In this document: piece after piece, positions 45,810 through 54,627 of the stretch | Layout of the letters: every line of letters starts with the position of its first letter | Numbering within the stretch: the first letter of the stretch is position 1 | DNA from: Ravibacter sp964559125 | GTDB lineage: Bacteria > Bacteroidota > Bacteroidia > Cytophagales > Spirosomataceae | Assembly (NCBI GenBank): GCA_964559125.1 | Contig: CAZLGW010000005.1 | Coordinates: 62,001 to 126,000 of the forward strand | Direction of reading: 5' to 3' | Length of the DNA stretch: 64,000 bases | The notes under the pieces: generated by a model | The model's input: the letters and a program-made list of their open reading frames with translations, nothing else | Database searches by the model: none | Told to the model about the DNA's origin: nothing | Program-made: the position numbers and the translations under genes

Positions 45810-47051
45810 CTATTTCGCCCTGATGGCCTCCACCGGATCCATGCGGGACGCCATCAGGGCGGGTATAAAGCCGGAAAGCATGCCTATAGAGGAAGACACC
45901 ACCAGTCCCAGGAAGATATTGCCCGGCTTCATGACCAGTTCGAAGGTCCCCATGGGGATAAAGGTGATCAGATATACAAGCAGCACGCCGACAGCGCCGC
46001 CTACCAGGCTGAGCATAATCGCTTCAAAAAGAAACTGGAACAGGATAAAATAATTTTTGGCGCCGAGCGATTTTTGGATACCGATGAGGTTGGTCCTTTC
46101 CCTTACCGAAACGAACATGATATTGGCAATGCCGAATCCGCCTACCAGGATGGAAAAGCTCCCGATAACCCACCCGGCGAGTGTGAGCACGCTGAAAACG
46201 CCGTCTATGGCCTTCGCCGCAGCATCTGGGCGGTTGATAGAAAAGTTATTTTCGTCCCTGGGCTTGAGCGCTCTCTTTGAACGCATGAGACCCGTAATTT
46301 CTGCTTCCAGCTCCTGGAGGCCTTCGTCATGCTCCCGGCCTTTAACAGCTATATCGATGCTCCTCCTGCCCGAAGAGAAATATTTGGCGAAAGATCCGTA
46401 TGGGATATAGCATTTCTCGTCGGGTTTCCCGCTGAACTCCATCATGCTGTTGCCTTTCCGCTTCTGAATGCCTATAACCGTGAATTTATACCCTGCTATT
46501 TTCATCTCTTTGCCAAGCGGATCCTGGTTCGGAAAAAGCCAGTCTGCTACTTTCGCTCCGATGACGGTCACATTTTTTGACGTAGTGTTTTCGAGCGGAG
46601 TAAAATAACGGCCGCTTTCAATTTCTATTTCGGTTATCCGGTTGTAGTCCTGGGTAATGCCCCATACACTTCCCTTGCCGCTGTTTGATCCGTGCCTCAG
46701 ATCTATAGAGCCCTTCGCATCCATGACCGCGACCGCCTCCGCATTTTCCAGCTTATCGGCCAGGAACCGGTATTCGTTATAAGTCGGCTCGGGCCAGCGG
46801 AAGTACTTCCACCACGGGTATTCGCCTCCGAAGCCCCAGGGCCATTTTTGTACATACAGCACCCTGTCGCCTATTTCCTTAAGACTTTCCTTGACGTTTT
46901 TCTCAAGGGAATCTACGATAGTGAAAACAGCTACTATAGCAAATATACCGACAGTTACGCCCAGAAGAGATAAGGTGGTGCGGAGAATATTGGATTTAAG
47001 CGCTTCCCACGCAAACACAAAACTTTCGATCACTTGTCGGAAAAATATCAT
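45810..47051 (-). CDS. MacB/FtsX-type ABC transporter permease
   Basis: Read from MIFFRQVIESFVFAWEALKSN (ATG 47051), 413 residues. One membrane segment (TTLSLLGVTVGIFAIVAVFTIV) precedes a large periplasmic MacB-PCD domain, and three segments follow with the FtsX pattern (GGFGIANIMFVSVRERTNLIGIQKSLGAKNYF-like). A final SGFIPALMASRMDPVEAIRAK matches the family end. MacB-type systems use mechanotransmission to export lipoproteins, peptides or drugs rather than moving substrate across the inner membrane. The ATPase subunit is not adjacent, so the partner must be encoded elsewhere. Confidence 0.9.
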   Translation of the reverse strand: MIFFRQVIESFVFAWEALKSNILRTTLSLLGVTVGIFAIVAVFTIVDSLEKNVKESLKEIGDRVLYVQKWPWGFGGEYPWWKYFRWPEPTYNEYRFLADKLENAEAVAVMDAKGSIDLRHGSNSGKGSVWGITQDYNRITEIEIESGRYFTPLENTTSKNVTVIGAKVADWLFPNQDPLGKEMKIAGYKFTVIGIQKRKGNSMMEFSGKPDEKCYIPYGSFAKYFSSGRRSIDIAVKGREHDEGLQELEAEITGLMRSKRALKPRDENNFSINRPDAAAKAIDGVFSVLTLAGWVIGSFSILVGGFGIANIMFVSVRERTNLIGIQKSLGAKNYFILFQFLFEAIMLSLVGGAVGVLLVYLITFIPMGTFELVMKPGNIFLGLVVSSSIGMLSGFIPALMASRMDPVEAIRAK

Positions 47052-47235
47052 ATTTGTTCGGAGATGGTGGTAAGCTGCTAAACCGGTTGCGGGTACAAAT
47101 TTTATTGATGTGCGGGCAAAAAGCAACTTAATTCGTGATGAATGGTTGCAGAAACGGTTAAACAGCGATCTTCCTGTTATTATATATAAATAGTTAATTT
47201 TACGCTTGTATCAACAATCCGTCAATAAGCCGAAA

Positions 47236-48999
47236 ATGAACAGAATCATTGCTGTCATAATAGTCTTTCTATTGGGTTTCCATAGTCTGCCGGCGCAGCA
47301 GCCTGTAAAAGAATCCCTTGGCTTTTACCAGTTTATGTCGGATGATCCCGGTTATAAGCCTTTTTTTAGCGAAAGAAAAGGTGTTTTTTCGAAGAACGGG
47401 ATAGTGGCATCGGCGCATCCGGTAGCTTCTGAAGTAGGAGCAGCCATTCTCAGGAAAGGAGGTAATGCGATCGATGCGGCTATAGCGCTGAAGTTTGCCC
47501 TCGCGGTTGTTCATCCCGCTGCAGGGAATGTGGGCGGCGGCGGCTTCCTCGTATACCGCGATTCGACCGGTATGAGCCACGCGATCGATTTCCGGGAAAA
47601 AGCGCCTCAAAAGGCCCATAAAGATATGTACCTGGATAAAAACGGGAATGTTATCGACGGAATGAGCACCAAAGGGCACCTGGCAAGCGGAGTGCCGGGT
47701 TCTGTCGACGGTATGGTAAATGCGCACAGTCGCTTCGGCCGGCTGCCCTGGAGCGACCTGGTCCAACCCGCCATTGACATCGCTTTGAAGGGTGTGGTCC
47801 AGACAGAAAAGGAGGCCCGCGGGCTCAACGCGGTCAACAAAAAGATACTGGAGGTTAATCCCGGGACTTCCTATTACCGTAAACCCGACGGAAGCGCCTG
47901 GGCTGCCGGAGATACGCTCTTTCAGCATGATCTTGCCCAGGTGCTGAAATCAGTGCAGCGTAAGGGCAGGAACGGGTTTTATAAAGGACGTACCGCCAGG
48001 CTATTGGCCAGGGAGATGAAAGCAGGCGGTGGGATCATCACCAGGAAGGATCTCAAGCAATACCGGGCCGTATGGCGGGAGCCTGTCTCCGGGACTTATA
48101 AAAACTATCGCCTGATCACCATGTCGCCTCCTTCCAGCGGTGGGATTGCCCTGGTCCAGTTGCTGCGGCTGGTGGAGCCTTATCCCCTTGCACGCTGGGG
48201 GTGGAATACCGACTCTACGGTACAGGTAATGATCGAAGCCGAAAGAAGGGTATACGCCGACAGGGCTAAGTTCCTGGGAGATCCGGATTTTGTTAAAATA
48301 CCATCGAAGGAGCTGATGAGCTATCCCTACCTGGCGGAGCGTTGGAAGGATTTCTCATTTGAAAGGGCTACCAGCAGCAGTGATATAGCCGGCGGCGACC
48401 TCCCGGGTTACGAAAGCATGGAGACTACCCATTACTCTGTCGTAGACAAAGGCGGTAATGCGGTAGCGGTGACCACCACCCTGAACGGGAGCTACGGAAG
48501 CGGAGTCGTTGTAAGAGGCGCCGGTTTCCTGATGAACAACGAAATGGATGACTTCAGTATCAAACCCGGCGTACCGAACATGTTCGGCCTGATCGGCAAC
48601 AAGGCCAACGCTATTGCGCCCGCGAAGAGAATGCTGTCTTCCATGACCCCCACTATTATTGAAAGTGACGGTAAGCTTCTCATGGTCGTCGGAACCCCCG
48701 GTGGCTCTACGATTATCACCTCGGTCTTCCAGACCATCCTGAATGTGCTGGAACACGGTATGACCATGCAGCAGGCTGTCAATGCGCTGAAATTTCATCA
48801 TCAGTGGCTGCCCGACAAAACGGTATTTGAGGCTGGGGCGTTGAGTGAGAAAACGATCAGCGCACTGCAGGAACGCGGGTTTATTCTTGAGCAGCAACGC
48901 AATACCATCGGCAGGATGGATTGTGTCCTGGTATGGCCTGACGGTTCCCTGGAAGGTGGCTCCGACCCGAGAGGGGATGATACGAGTGTGGGATATTGA
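47236..48999 (+). CDS. ggt: Gamma-glutamyltransferase
   Basis: The exported enzyme cleaves glutathione and other gamma-glutamyl compounds. Read from MNRIIAVIIVFLLGFHSLPAQ (ATG 47236), a signal peptide. The proenzyme self-cleaves before a Thr: here ESMETTHYSVV places it at T397. The large subunit has GGNAIDAAIALKFALAVVHP and NVGGGGFLVYRD; the small subunit has NNEMDDFS, KRMLSSMTPTI and the GTPGGSTIITSV loop. All catalytic features are intact. It converges on the universal stress gene across a repeat-containing 27-base gap. Confidence 0.95.
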   Translation: MNRIIAVIIVFLLGFHSLPAQQPVKESLGFYQFMSDDPGYKPFFSERKGVFSKNGIVASAHPVASEVGAAILRKGGNAIDAAIALKFALAVVHPAAGNVGGGGFLVYRDSTGMSHAIDFREKAPQKAHKDMYLDKNGNVIDGMSTKGHLASGVPGSVDGMVNAHSRFGRLPWSDLVQPAIDIALKGVVQTEKEARGLNAVNKKILEVNPGTSYYRKPDGSAWAAGDTLFQHDLAQVLKSVQRKGRNGFYKGRTARLLAREMKAGGGIITRKDLKQYRAVWREPVSGTYKNYRLITMSPPSSGGIALVQLLRLVEPYPLARWGWNTDSTVQVMIEAERRVYADRAKFLGDPDFVKIPSKELMSYPYLAERWKDFSFERATSSSDIAGGDLPGYESMETTHYSVVDKGGNAVAVTTTLNGSYGSGVVVRGAGFLMNNEMDDFSIKPGVPNMFGLIGNKANAIAPAKRMLSSMTPTIIESDGKLLMVVGTPGGSTIITSVFQTILNVLEHGMTMQQAVNALKFHHQWLPDKTVFEAGALSEKTISALQERGFILEQQRNTIGRMDCVLVWPDGSLEGGSDPRGDDTSVGY

Positions 49000-49002
49000 G
49001 AG

Positions 49003-49030
49003 TGGCCCCTGAGCGTAGCCGAAGGGCTAC
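49003..49030. repeat. REP-like hairpin between ggt and usp
   Basis: The segment reads GTGGCCCCTGAGCGTAGCCGAAGGGCTAC. It pairs as GTAGCC/GGCTAC and also as CCCT/AGGG arms, and closely resembles the CCCTGAGC..GTCGAAGGG type of dispersed repeat common in bacterial genomes. It overlaps the usp stop codon. Further copies outside this window cannot be checked here. Confidence 0.5.
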
Positions 49031-49815
49031 CCTCCCGAATACGTCCACGTAACGAGCCTCGAATGATTGACCACATTTGCCGCTATACTGGTCAGGTAAA
49101 GATGGGAAAGGTCGCGGCTGTGAGTGGTCATGGCGATCATATCGGCTCCGATCTCGGTAGCAAACCTTATGATCCCTTTTTCCTCGCTTTCGTCTGCCCT
49201 GACATTCAGCGAATATCTCTCCAGGGAGTGGTTCCGGGCAAAATCCTGCATGGCATCTATCAGCTTCTTTTCGTCTTCTTTTCCGGTAATGACACGCAAA
49301 AGATGCAGCCTGCCTGCAAACGCAGCCTGCATTTTCTTCATGGCGTATATGAAAGCGGGACTGCATTCTCCGAAATCACACGGGAAAACAATATCCCGTA
49401 CCTGCTGGGGCCGGGCAGGCTGCTTAATGGAGAATACCGGTACCGGCGAGGCGCGCACCAGCTTACCTGCATAAGATCCTGCAAATACACCGTCCCACCC
49501 ACGCGATCCGCGCGTTCCGACTACCAGTAAAGTAATCTGCCGCTCATCTATTGTTTTAAGGACTTCTTCGACAAGTTTCCCGGTCTGTATCAGTTGCCTT
49601 ACCGTGACGCCTTCCAACAGGCCACTGCCTTTTACCGCCGCAAACTCCGCCTTATAAAGATCTCTTTGGGATGCCTCCTGCTGTTCATCGGAAATAACCG
49701 ATAAAACAAAGACTTCGCTTTGCGGATTTGAGGCAAGCCCGTATGCAAAGAGAACGGCATGAAGCGACAATTCGGAATAGTCGCAGGGGACAAGGATCTT
49801 TTGCTGATAAGACAT
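49027..49815 (-). CDS. Tandem universal stress protein (two UspA domains)
   Basis: The 262-residue protein has two UspA domains, about 1-140 and 145-262. The first starts KILVPCDYSELSLHAVLFAYG and has LLVVGTRGSRGWDGVFAGSYAGKLV, a good GxRG-(9)-G-S nucleotide-binding motif. The second starts DIVFPCDFGECSPAFIYAMKK and has DMIAMTTHSRDLSHLYLTSIAANVV, where the Gly-rich loop is lost, so only the first domain is likely to bind ATP. Such proteins aid survival under stress or starvation by unknown means. Confidence 0.9.
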   Translation of the reverse strand: MSYQQKILVPCDYSELSLHAVLFAYGLASNPQSEVFVLSVISDEQQEASQRDLYKAEFAAVKGSGLLEGVTVRQLIQTGKLVEEVLKTIDERQITLLVVGTRGSRGWDGVFAGSYAGKLVRASPVPVFSIKQPARPQQVRDIVFPCDFGECSPAFIYAMKKMQAAFAGRLHLLRVITGKEDEKKLIDAMQDFARNHSLERYSLNVRADESEEKGIIRFATEIGADMIAMTTHSRDLSHLYLTSIAANVVNHSRLVTWTYSGG

Positions 49816-49913
49816 AAGCCGGCTGCCGTTTTACGATCTGCTGATCGGCTTTAGGTAACAAACTTTATAAAGCTAGGCCTGTTAACGAATAAATATACTA
49901 ATTTTTGCCATAA

Positions 49914-49944
49914 GATTAAATGATCTTCGTCAATACATTTAATC
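49914..49944. promoter_or_regulatory. Inverted repeat upstream of GT-C-like gene
   Basis: GATTAAATG (49914-49922) and CATTTAATC (49936-49944) are perfect 9-bp arms with 13 bases between them, the layout of a dimeric repressor operator. TATTTTTG (49944-49951), a -7-like box for the downstream gene, begins directly after the right arm. No upstream TTG stands at the right spacing, so the promoter call is tentative. Confidence 0.35.
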
Positions 49945-49981
49945 TATTTTTGCGGAAGGATTTGCCTGATCGATCAAACTT

Positions 49982-51199
49982 ATGGCTTTTAAATCGACTA
50001 CAATACGCCCGGTTTATATTACTTTTATTATTGCGATAGTCTACGTAGCAGTACTGGTGGTCAAGGATTTCCTGGGGTTTCCCGAAATTTACCAGGATGA
50101 AAATCACTACCTGCCTACAGCGGTAATGTTTAGTCATGAAATAATTCCTTCACTTAATCTTCTGAAGACTTATAACCAGCTCAATACTCCGCTTCCTTTT
50201 ATACTCGGAGGTTGGGTGGTCAGGTTGCTGGGAGAGGACGTGCAGTACCTCAGGTTAATGAATTTCCTGTTCAGCTTTTGTTTGCTGCAACTGTTTGTAT
50301 GGTACAAGCCCGGGTCTCAGTCACAACGTTGGCTATACTTCATTCCGTTGGTTGCGATGCCGAGCTTTTACCTGTGTTCTGTCCATTATTATACTGATAT
50401 GGTAGCGTGGCTGGCCGTTTTGATCGGTTTGGCAGCCTATCTGGAGGGACGGCATTGGGTGGGTTGCCTGGCCTTTGCGGCTGCGGTAGCGTCGCGTCAG
50501 TATATGCTCGCTTTTCCGCTGGCGATATTGCTTTTTGAGGCTGTCACTCTGATGAAGTGTGAGGGTAACTTAAAAGCGTTTATCGGCCGGGCCTGGTCTG
50601 AAAAGGTTATGGTTTGTTATTCGCTTTCTGTGCTCAGCCTCCTTCCCTGGGTAGCGCTTTGGGGCGGGCCGGCGCCTGAAGCGATCATGAATGAGCAGCA
50701 TTACGGCGATGCTCCCTTTTACAATCCTGGTTTTGTAATCTACACCGCTGCTATTACCGCTTTTTACTTTGTCATACCGGAAGCTATTCTGAGTAGAAAG
50801 TGGGACTATTTCAGGACTTACCCGTTTCGCTATCCTCGTACATTCGCTGCTATTGTGGCCGGTGTGATGCTCCTGCTGATGTTTTTCCCGGCGCGCCAGA
50901 CTTATAACGAGTATTTTACCTGGCCTTTCCTGGGGTATTTCGACCAGTTGCTTGAAACTGCAGGAATCGGAGGTTGGTTTAAGCAGGGAATTTTCGGTAT
51001 ATTGATGGCGCTTACACTCATTCGGTTTACAGAGCTCCCGCTCGTCAGTCTGAGCGGTTTTCTTGCACTGACCAATATATTGCTCCTGGGAAAGGTTCAG
51101 CTATCGTGGGATAAGTATCTTTTTCCTACTTTGATGGTGCTTTGGTTTCTGGCGATGCACGGGGAAGAGCGTACAACCCGGCTTGCTGCGGACGACTAG
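49982..51199 (+). CDS. Multi-spanning GT-C-like glycosyltransferase
   Basis: The 405-residue protein has about 10 membrane segments. The first extracytoplasmic loop contains YQDENHYLPTAVMF with an acidic pair (D39, E40), followed by YNQLNTPLPFILGGWVV. This layout matches GT-C transferases that use polyprenyl-phosphate sugars, and the loop resembles the Alg10/DIE2 glucosyltransferase group, though the likeness is only by eye. The GT2 gene, convergent 12 bases away, encodes a dolichol-phosphate mannose synthase-like protein that could make such a donor. Acceptor unknown. Confidence 0.7.
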   Translation: MAFKSTTIRPVYITFIIAIVYVAVLVVKDFLGFPEIYQDENHYLPTAVMFSHEIIPSLNLLKTYNQLNTPLPFILGGWVVRLLGEDVQYLRLMNFLFSFCLLQLFVWYKPGSQSQRWLYFIPLVAMPSFYLCSVHYYTDMVAWLAVLIGLAAYLEGRHWVGCLAFAAAVASRQYMLAFPLAILLFEAVTLMKCEGNLKAFIGRAWSEKVMVCYSLSVLSLLPWVALWGGPAPEAIMNEQHYGDAPFYNPGFVIYTAAITAFYFVIPEAILSRKWDYFRTYPFRYPRTFAAIVAGVMLLLMFFPARQTYNEYFTWPFLGYFDQLLETAGIGGWFKQGIFGILMALTLIRFTELPLVSLSGFLALTNILLLGKVQLSWDKYLFPTLMVLWFLAMHGEERTTRLAADD

Positions 51200-51211
51200 C
51201 AGCACAGGAAA

Positions 51212-51925
51212 TCAATCGAACAGCCCGTAGCGTACAATGCAGTAAATGGCCCTGACGCCATCTTTCCAATTGATTTTTTTGCCTTCTTCATATGTGCGGC
51301 CATAATATGAAATCCCAACTTCGTATATACGGATCCGGGGGATCTTGGCTATTTTGGCAGTTACCTCAGGTTCAAATCCGAAACGTTTTTCTTTCAGTGT
51401 CAACCCCTTGATGATATCGGCGCGGAACAGCTTATAGCAAGTCTCCATGTCTGTCAGGTTGAGGTTGTTAAACATGTTACTCAGGAAGGTGAGTACAAGT
51501 TTGTTTCCTATTGTGTGCCAGAAAAACAGAATACGGTGTGGCTTTCCTCCGATAAATCTTGATCCGTAGACAACATCGGCGTGACCGTCTACAACCGGTT
51601 TAAGGAGGATGTTGAATTCGTGGGGGTCGTATTCGAGGTCGGCATCCTGAACGATCAGATAGTCACCGCTGGCATGCCGGATGCCGGAATGCAGGGCAGC
51701 CCCTTTCCCCTGGTTGTTTTCATGTTTAACATAGCGTATATCCAGCGTAGGATTCTCCTCCATAAACGCGAATAAAACAGCTTCCGTATTGTCTTTTGAT
51801 GCGTCGTTGACAACAATGATCTCCTTTTCAAAATCGCTGATCAGCCTTACTTCGGAAAGTTTCCCCAGTACCTGTCTGATGGTACGCTCTTCATTATAAG
51901 CGGGAACAATAATAGAAAGTTTCAT
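51212..51925 (-). CDS. Family 2 glycosyltransferase, polyprenyl-phosphate sugar synthase-like
   Basis: Read from MKLSIIVPAYNEERTIRQVL (ATG 51925), 237 residues. The GT-A motifs are complete: EIIVVNDASKDNT, GKGAALHSGIRHASGDYLIVQDADLEYDP-like DxD region and VVYGSRFIGG. The C-terminus has FGFEPEVTAKIAK and ISYYGRTYEEGKKINWKDG, as in DPM1-type synthases that transfer a sugar to a polyprenyl phosphate. No membrane helix is present at the end. It converges on the GT-C-like gene, so the two are neighbours but not co-transcribed. Confidence 0.88.
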   Translation of the reverse strand: MKLSIIVPAYNEERTIRQVLGKLSEVRLISDFEKEIIVVNDASKDNTEAVLFAFMEENPTLDIRYVKHENNQGKGAALHSGIRHASGDYLIVQDADLEYDPHEFNILLKPVVDGHADVVYGSRFIGGKPHRILFFWHTIGNKLVLTFLSNMFNNLNLTDMETCYKLFRADIIKGLTLKEKRFGFEPEVTAKIAKIPRIRIYEVGISYYGRTYEEGKKINWKDGVRAIYCIVRYGLFD

Positions 51926-52021
51926 AAACTGGGTCAGAGAAATTTGTAATGAGATCCGCAGGCCTCCGGAGAAGGTAAAGTATATATATTGGAGGAAGCA
52001 GCTCGACGGAAAATGCAATAC

Positions 52022-52059
52022 AGTGAGTTTGCCGTAAACCCATTTACGGCAAACTCACT
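52022..52059 (-). terminator. Perfect 17-bp hairpin downstream of pdhA
   Basis: Arms 52022-52038 and 52043-52059 are exact inverted repeats of 17 bp with a 4-base loop (ccca). It begins 11 bases after the pdhA stop in the direction of transcription, and lies upstream of the GT2 gene. It most likely ends the pdhA transcript. Confidence 0.8.
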
Positions 52060-52070
52060 ATCATTTCGTG

Positions 52071-53099
52071 TCAGTCAATCGTAAACGGGTAGTTTTCCTC
52101 CACGTAGACGTCCGTATAAGCTTCTTTAGGGTCGGGGAATGCCGATTCTTCGGAGAATTTCACAGATTCCGCCACGATCTCCTTCACTTTTGCTTCTATG
52201 GCTGTCAGGTCATCTTCCGTAGCCAGGTTATTTTCAAGGATAGTAGCCCTTACCTGCTCGATCGGATCCAGCAGCTTGTATGATTCCACCTCCTCTTTGC
52301 TACGGTATTTCTGGGGATCGGACATAGAGTGTCCGCGGTAGCGGTAAGTCCTGAATTCGAGGAAAGTGGGGCCTTCCCCCTTGCGGGCCCGCGCAGCTGC
52401 ACGTTCAACGGCATCGTGAACTTCTTCGACGTTCATGCCGTCTACCGGTTCGGAAGGAATATCGTATGCGTCGCCGATGGTATAGAGATCGGTGACATTG
52501 CTTGAGCGGGCTACAGAGGTTCCCATGGCATAACCGTTGTTTTCCACTACAAAAATCACCGGCAGTTTCCAGGTCACTGCCATGTTTACGGTTTCATGGA
52601 AAGCTCCCTGGCGGATAGCCCCGTCGCCGAAAAGACAAAGACAAACCTTGCCTGTCTTGCGGTATTTTTCTGCGAAGGCAATCCCGGCTCCCAGGGGTAT
52701 CTGGGCTCCCACTATTCCATGACCGCCTGCAAATCCCCTTTCCTTGTCGAAAATGTGCATCGAGCCTCCCTTTCCTTTCGTAGTGCCTGTCTCTTTTCCG
52801 TAAAGCTCGGCCATGATCTTGTTCGGATCGGTACCGAGGGCGAGCGGAAAGCCGTGATCGCGGTAAGCGGTTATATATTTATCACCTTCTTCCAGAGCTG
52901 AAACGGAACCTGACGAGCAGGCTTCCTGACCAATATAAAGATGGCAAAACCCCCTTATTTTCTGCTGCCCGTACAACTGGCCTGCCTTTTCTTCGAACCG
53001 GCGCTGAAGCAGCATACTTTCAAACCAGGACAGGTACTGCTCTTTGGAATGCCTGAGTTTTTTTGCCGTTGTTTTCTTTTTCTCTTTTGCGGTAGCCAT
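52071..53099 (-). CDS. pdhA: Pyruvate dehydrogenase E1 component, alpha subunit
   Basis: PdhA binds thiamine diphosphate and decarboxylates pyruvate with the beta subunit. The 342-residue protein begins with a Lys-rich tail (MATAKEKKKTTAKKLRHSKE), then RRFEEKAGQLYGQQKIRGFCHLYIGQEA-type sequence, the GHGIVGAQIPLGAG loop and the TPP/Mg motif GDGAIRQGAF ... VVENN around residue 155-185. The phospho-loop YRYRGHSMSDP is conserved. No beta (E1b) or E2 gene is next to it, so in this genome the alpha subunit is encoded apart. It is a TPP enzyme, but no riboswitch precedes it. Confidence 0.95.
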   Translation of the reverse strand: MATAKEKKKTTAKKLRHSKEQYLSWFESMLLQRRFEEKAGQLYGQQKIRGFCHLYIGQEACSSGSVSALEEGDKYITAYRDHGFPLALGTDPNKIMAELYGKETGTTKGKGGSMHIFDKERGFAGGHGIVGAQIPLGAGIAFAEKYRKTGKVCLCLFGDGAIRQGAFHETVNMAVTWKLPVIFVVENNGYAMGTSVARSSNVTDLYTIGDAYDIPSEPVDGMNVEEVHDAVERAAARARKGEGPTFLEFRTYRYRGHSMSDPQKYRSKEEVESYKLLDPIEQVRATILENNLATEDDLTAIEAKVKEIVAESVKFSEESAFPDPKEAYTDVYVEENYPFTID

Positions 53100-53305
53100 T
53101 TACTTGCTTCTAGAGGTTAAAGACAGTACTTTGCCTGCCATTATTGTATAAAGAAAATTACTATCGAGAGCTGATACATGAGGGGTACCCTGAAGTTTCA
53201 CTCTGTTTTTGCCGTCCTCTTCCGGTTGATTCGGAAGATCGCCCCGAAAAGAGGCGCCGGACCGACTGCGAAAATAAGTATAAACCCCCGAACAACAAAG
53301 TGGCC

Positions 53306-54394
53306 GTGAGGATTGAAAAACTATTACTGATACAATTCAGAAACTATGATGAGGCAAGCTTTGAGTTCTGCGATCAGCTGAACTGCCTGTTGGGGGAGAA
53401 CGGCAGCGGTAAAACCAATCTTCTCGATGCCATTTATTTCCTGGCGCTGACAAAAAGCGCCTTTCATAACCAGGACCATATGAGCATTGCGCACCATGCC
53501 GACTATTTTATGCTCGACGGGATTTTTGCGGAAGGGGATCGAAAAACCGAAATCAAATGTGCCGCGCACCGTACGCAAAGAAAGATGTTGCTTGCAGACG
53601 GAAAACCTTACGATAAGCTCAGCGAACATATCGGGAAATTCCCTGTTGTGCTGGCCGAGCCCGGCGATACCGACCTGATCAGGGAAGGAAGCGACGTGCG
53701 CCGGAAGTTTTTTGACGGGGTATTGTCGCAGGTAGACCGCGGCTATCTCCATGATCTGCTTGCATACAACCGGTATCTCGGTCAAAGGAATGCGCTTCTG
53801 AAGATCTTTGCAGAACGCGGACAGGTGGACCACGTGATGCTGGATACCTACGACGCACCCCTGGTAGACCTGTGTGCCAAACTCAGCCGTATCAGACAGG
53901 ACTTCCTCGTATCATTCAGCGAATTGTTTCAAAAGCACTACCGGGAGCTCTCCCGGGGCAGGGAGGCGGTAGAGATCATTTACGACAGCGAACTGACCGG
54001 GCCTGGCTTCGACGAACGTTTCAGACAGCAGCGTATGACGGATGTTCAGGCCCAACGGACTACCAAAGGCCTGCATAAAGACGAGTTTGTTTTCAACTTC
54101 GACGGTGTACCGCTCCGGAAGTTCGGGTCGCAGGGACAATTGAAATCGTTTGTGCTCGCGATGAGACTTGCACAGTTTGAGCTGATTGAAAAATACAGCG
54201 GAGTAAAACCCATCCTGCTGCTGGATGATATTTTCGATAAGCTCGATGAGCTACGGATAGAACAGTTGCTCTCTATGATCGAGAGAGGATTCTTCGGACA
54301 GGTTTTTATATCGGATGCCCGGCCTGATCGCTCCCGGCAGATATTTGAAAAGCTGCAGTGCAGGATGAAATTTTTCGATATTAAGAAAAATTGA
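53306..54394 (+). CDS. recF: DNA replication/repair protein RecF
   Basis: RecF helps load RecA at gaps and stalled forks. Read from a GTG at 53306 (VRIEKLLLIQFRNYDEA), 362 residues, the usual family length; a GTG two codons upstream is possible, and an ATG at 53144 would add 54 residues unlike any RecF. Walker A GENGSGKTN (K36) and Walker B ILLLDDIFDKLDE are present, with the SMC-type signature near SQGQLKSFVLAMRLA. No dnaA or dnaN is nearby, so this is not the classical dnaA-dnaN-recF cluster. Confidence 0.93.
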   Translation: MRIEKLLLIQFRNYDEASFEFCDQLNCLLGENGSGKTNLLDAIYFLALTKSAFHNQDHMSIAHHADYFMLDGIFAEGDRKTEIKCAAHRTQRKMLLADGKPYDKLSEHIGKFPVVLAEPGDTDLIREGSDVRRKFFDGVLSQVDRGYLHDLLAYNRYLGQRNALLKIFAERGQVDHVMLDTYDAPLVDLCAKLSRIRQDFLVSFSELFQKHYRELSRGREAVEIIYDSELTGPGFDERFRQQRMTDVQAQRTTKGLHKDEFVFNFDGVPLRKFGSQGQLKSFVLAMRLAQFELIEKYSGVKPILLLDDIFDKLDELRIEQLLSMIERGFFGQVFISDARPDRSRQIFEKLQCRMKFFDIKKN

Positions 54395-54627
54395 CGTACG
54401 GAGCCCGCAAAAACAAAATTGTACTTCAGCTATGTACCGTATAGGGTATAAAGAGAAATGGGAAGAATGCCTGTTCAGTTAATTGTACTTTATCTTTCAG
54501 GCCTATTTTTTTTCTAATATTTTTTCTTTCTGCTATTGGATATATCCGCGAAAATTTCTTTATTTTGTTAAAGAAATCCCGCTTCAGAAATCACATTACC
54601 CCATATCTTATTAGCTAATGAAAAGTC

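Noticed and set aside
53144..53305. 54-codon upstream extension of recF from an ATG
   Set aside because: The added residues are unlike any RecF, while the GTG at 53306 gives the normal length and the conserved first strand.
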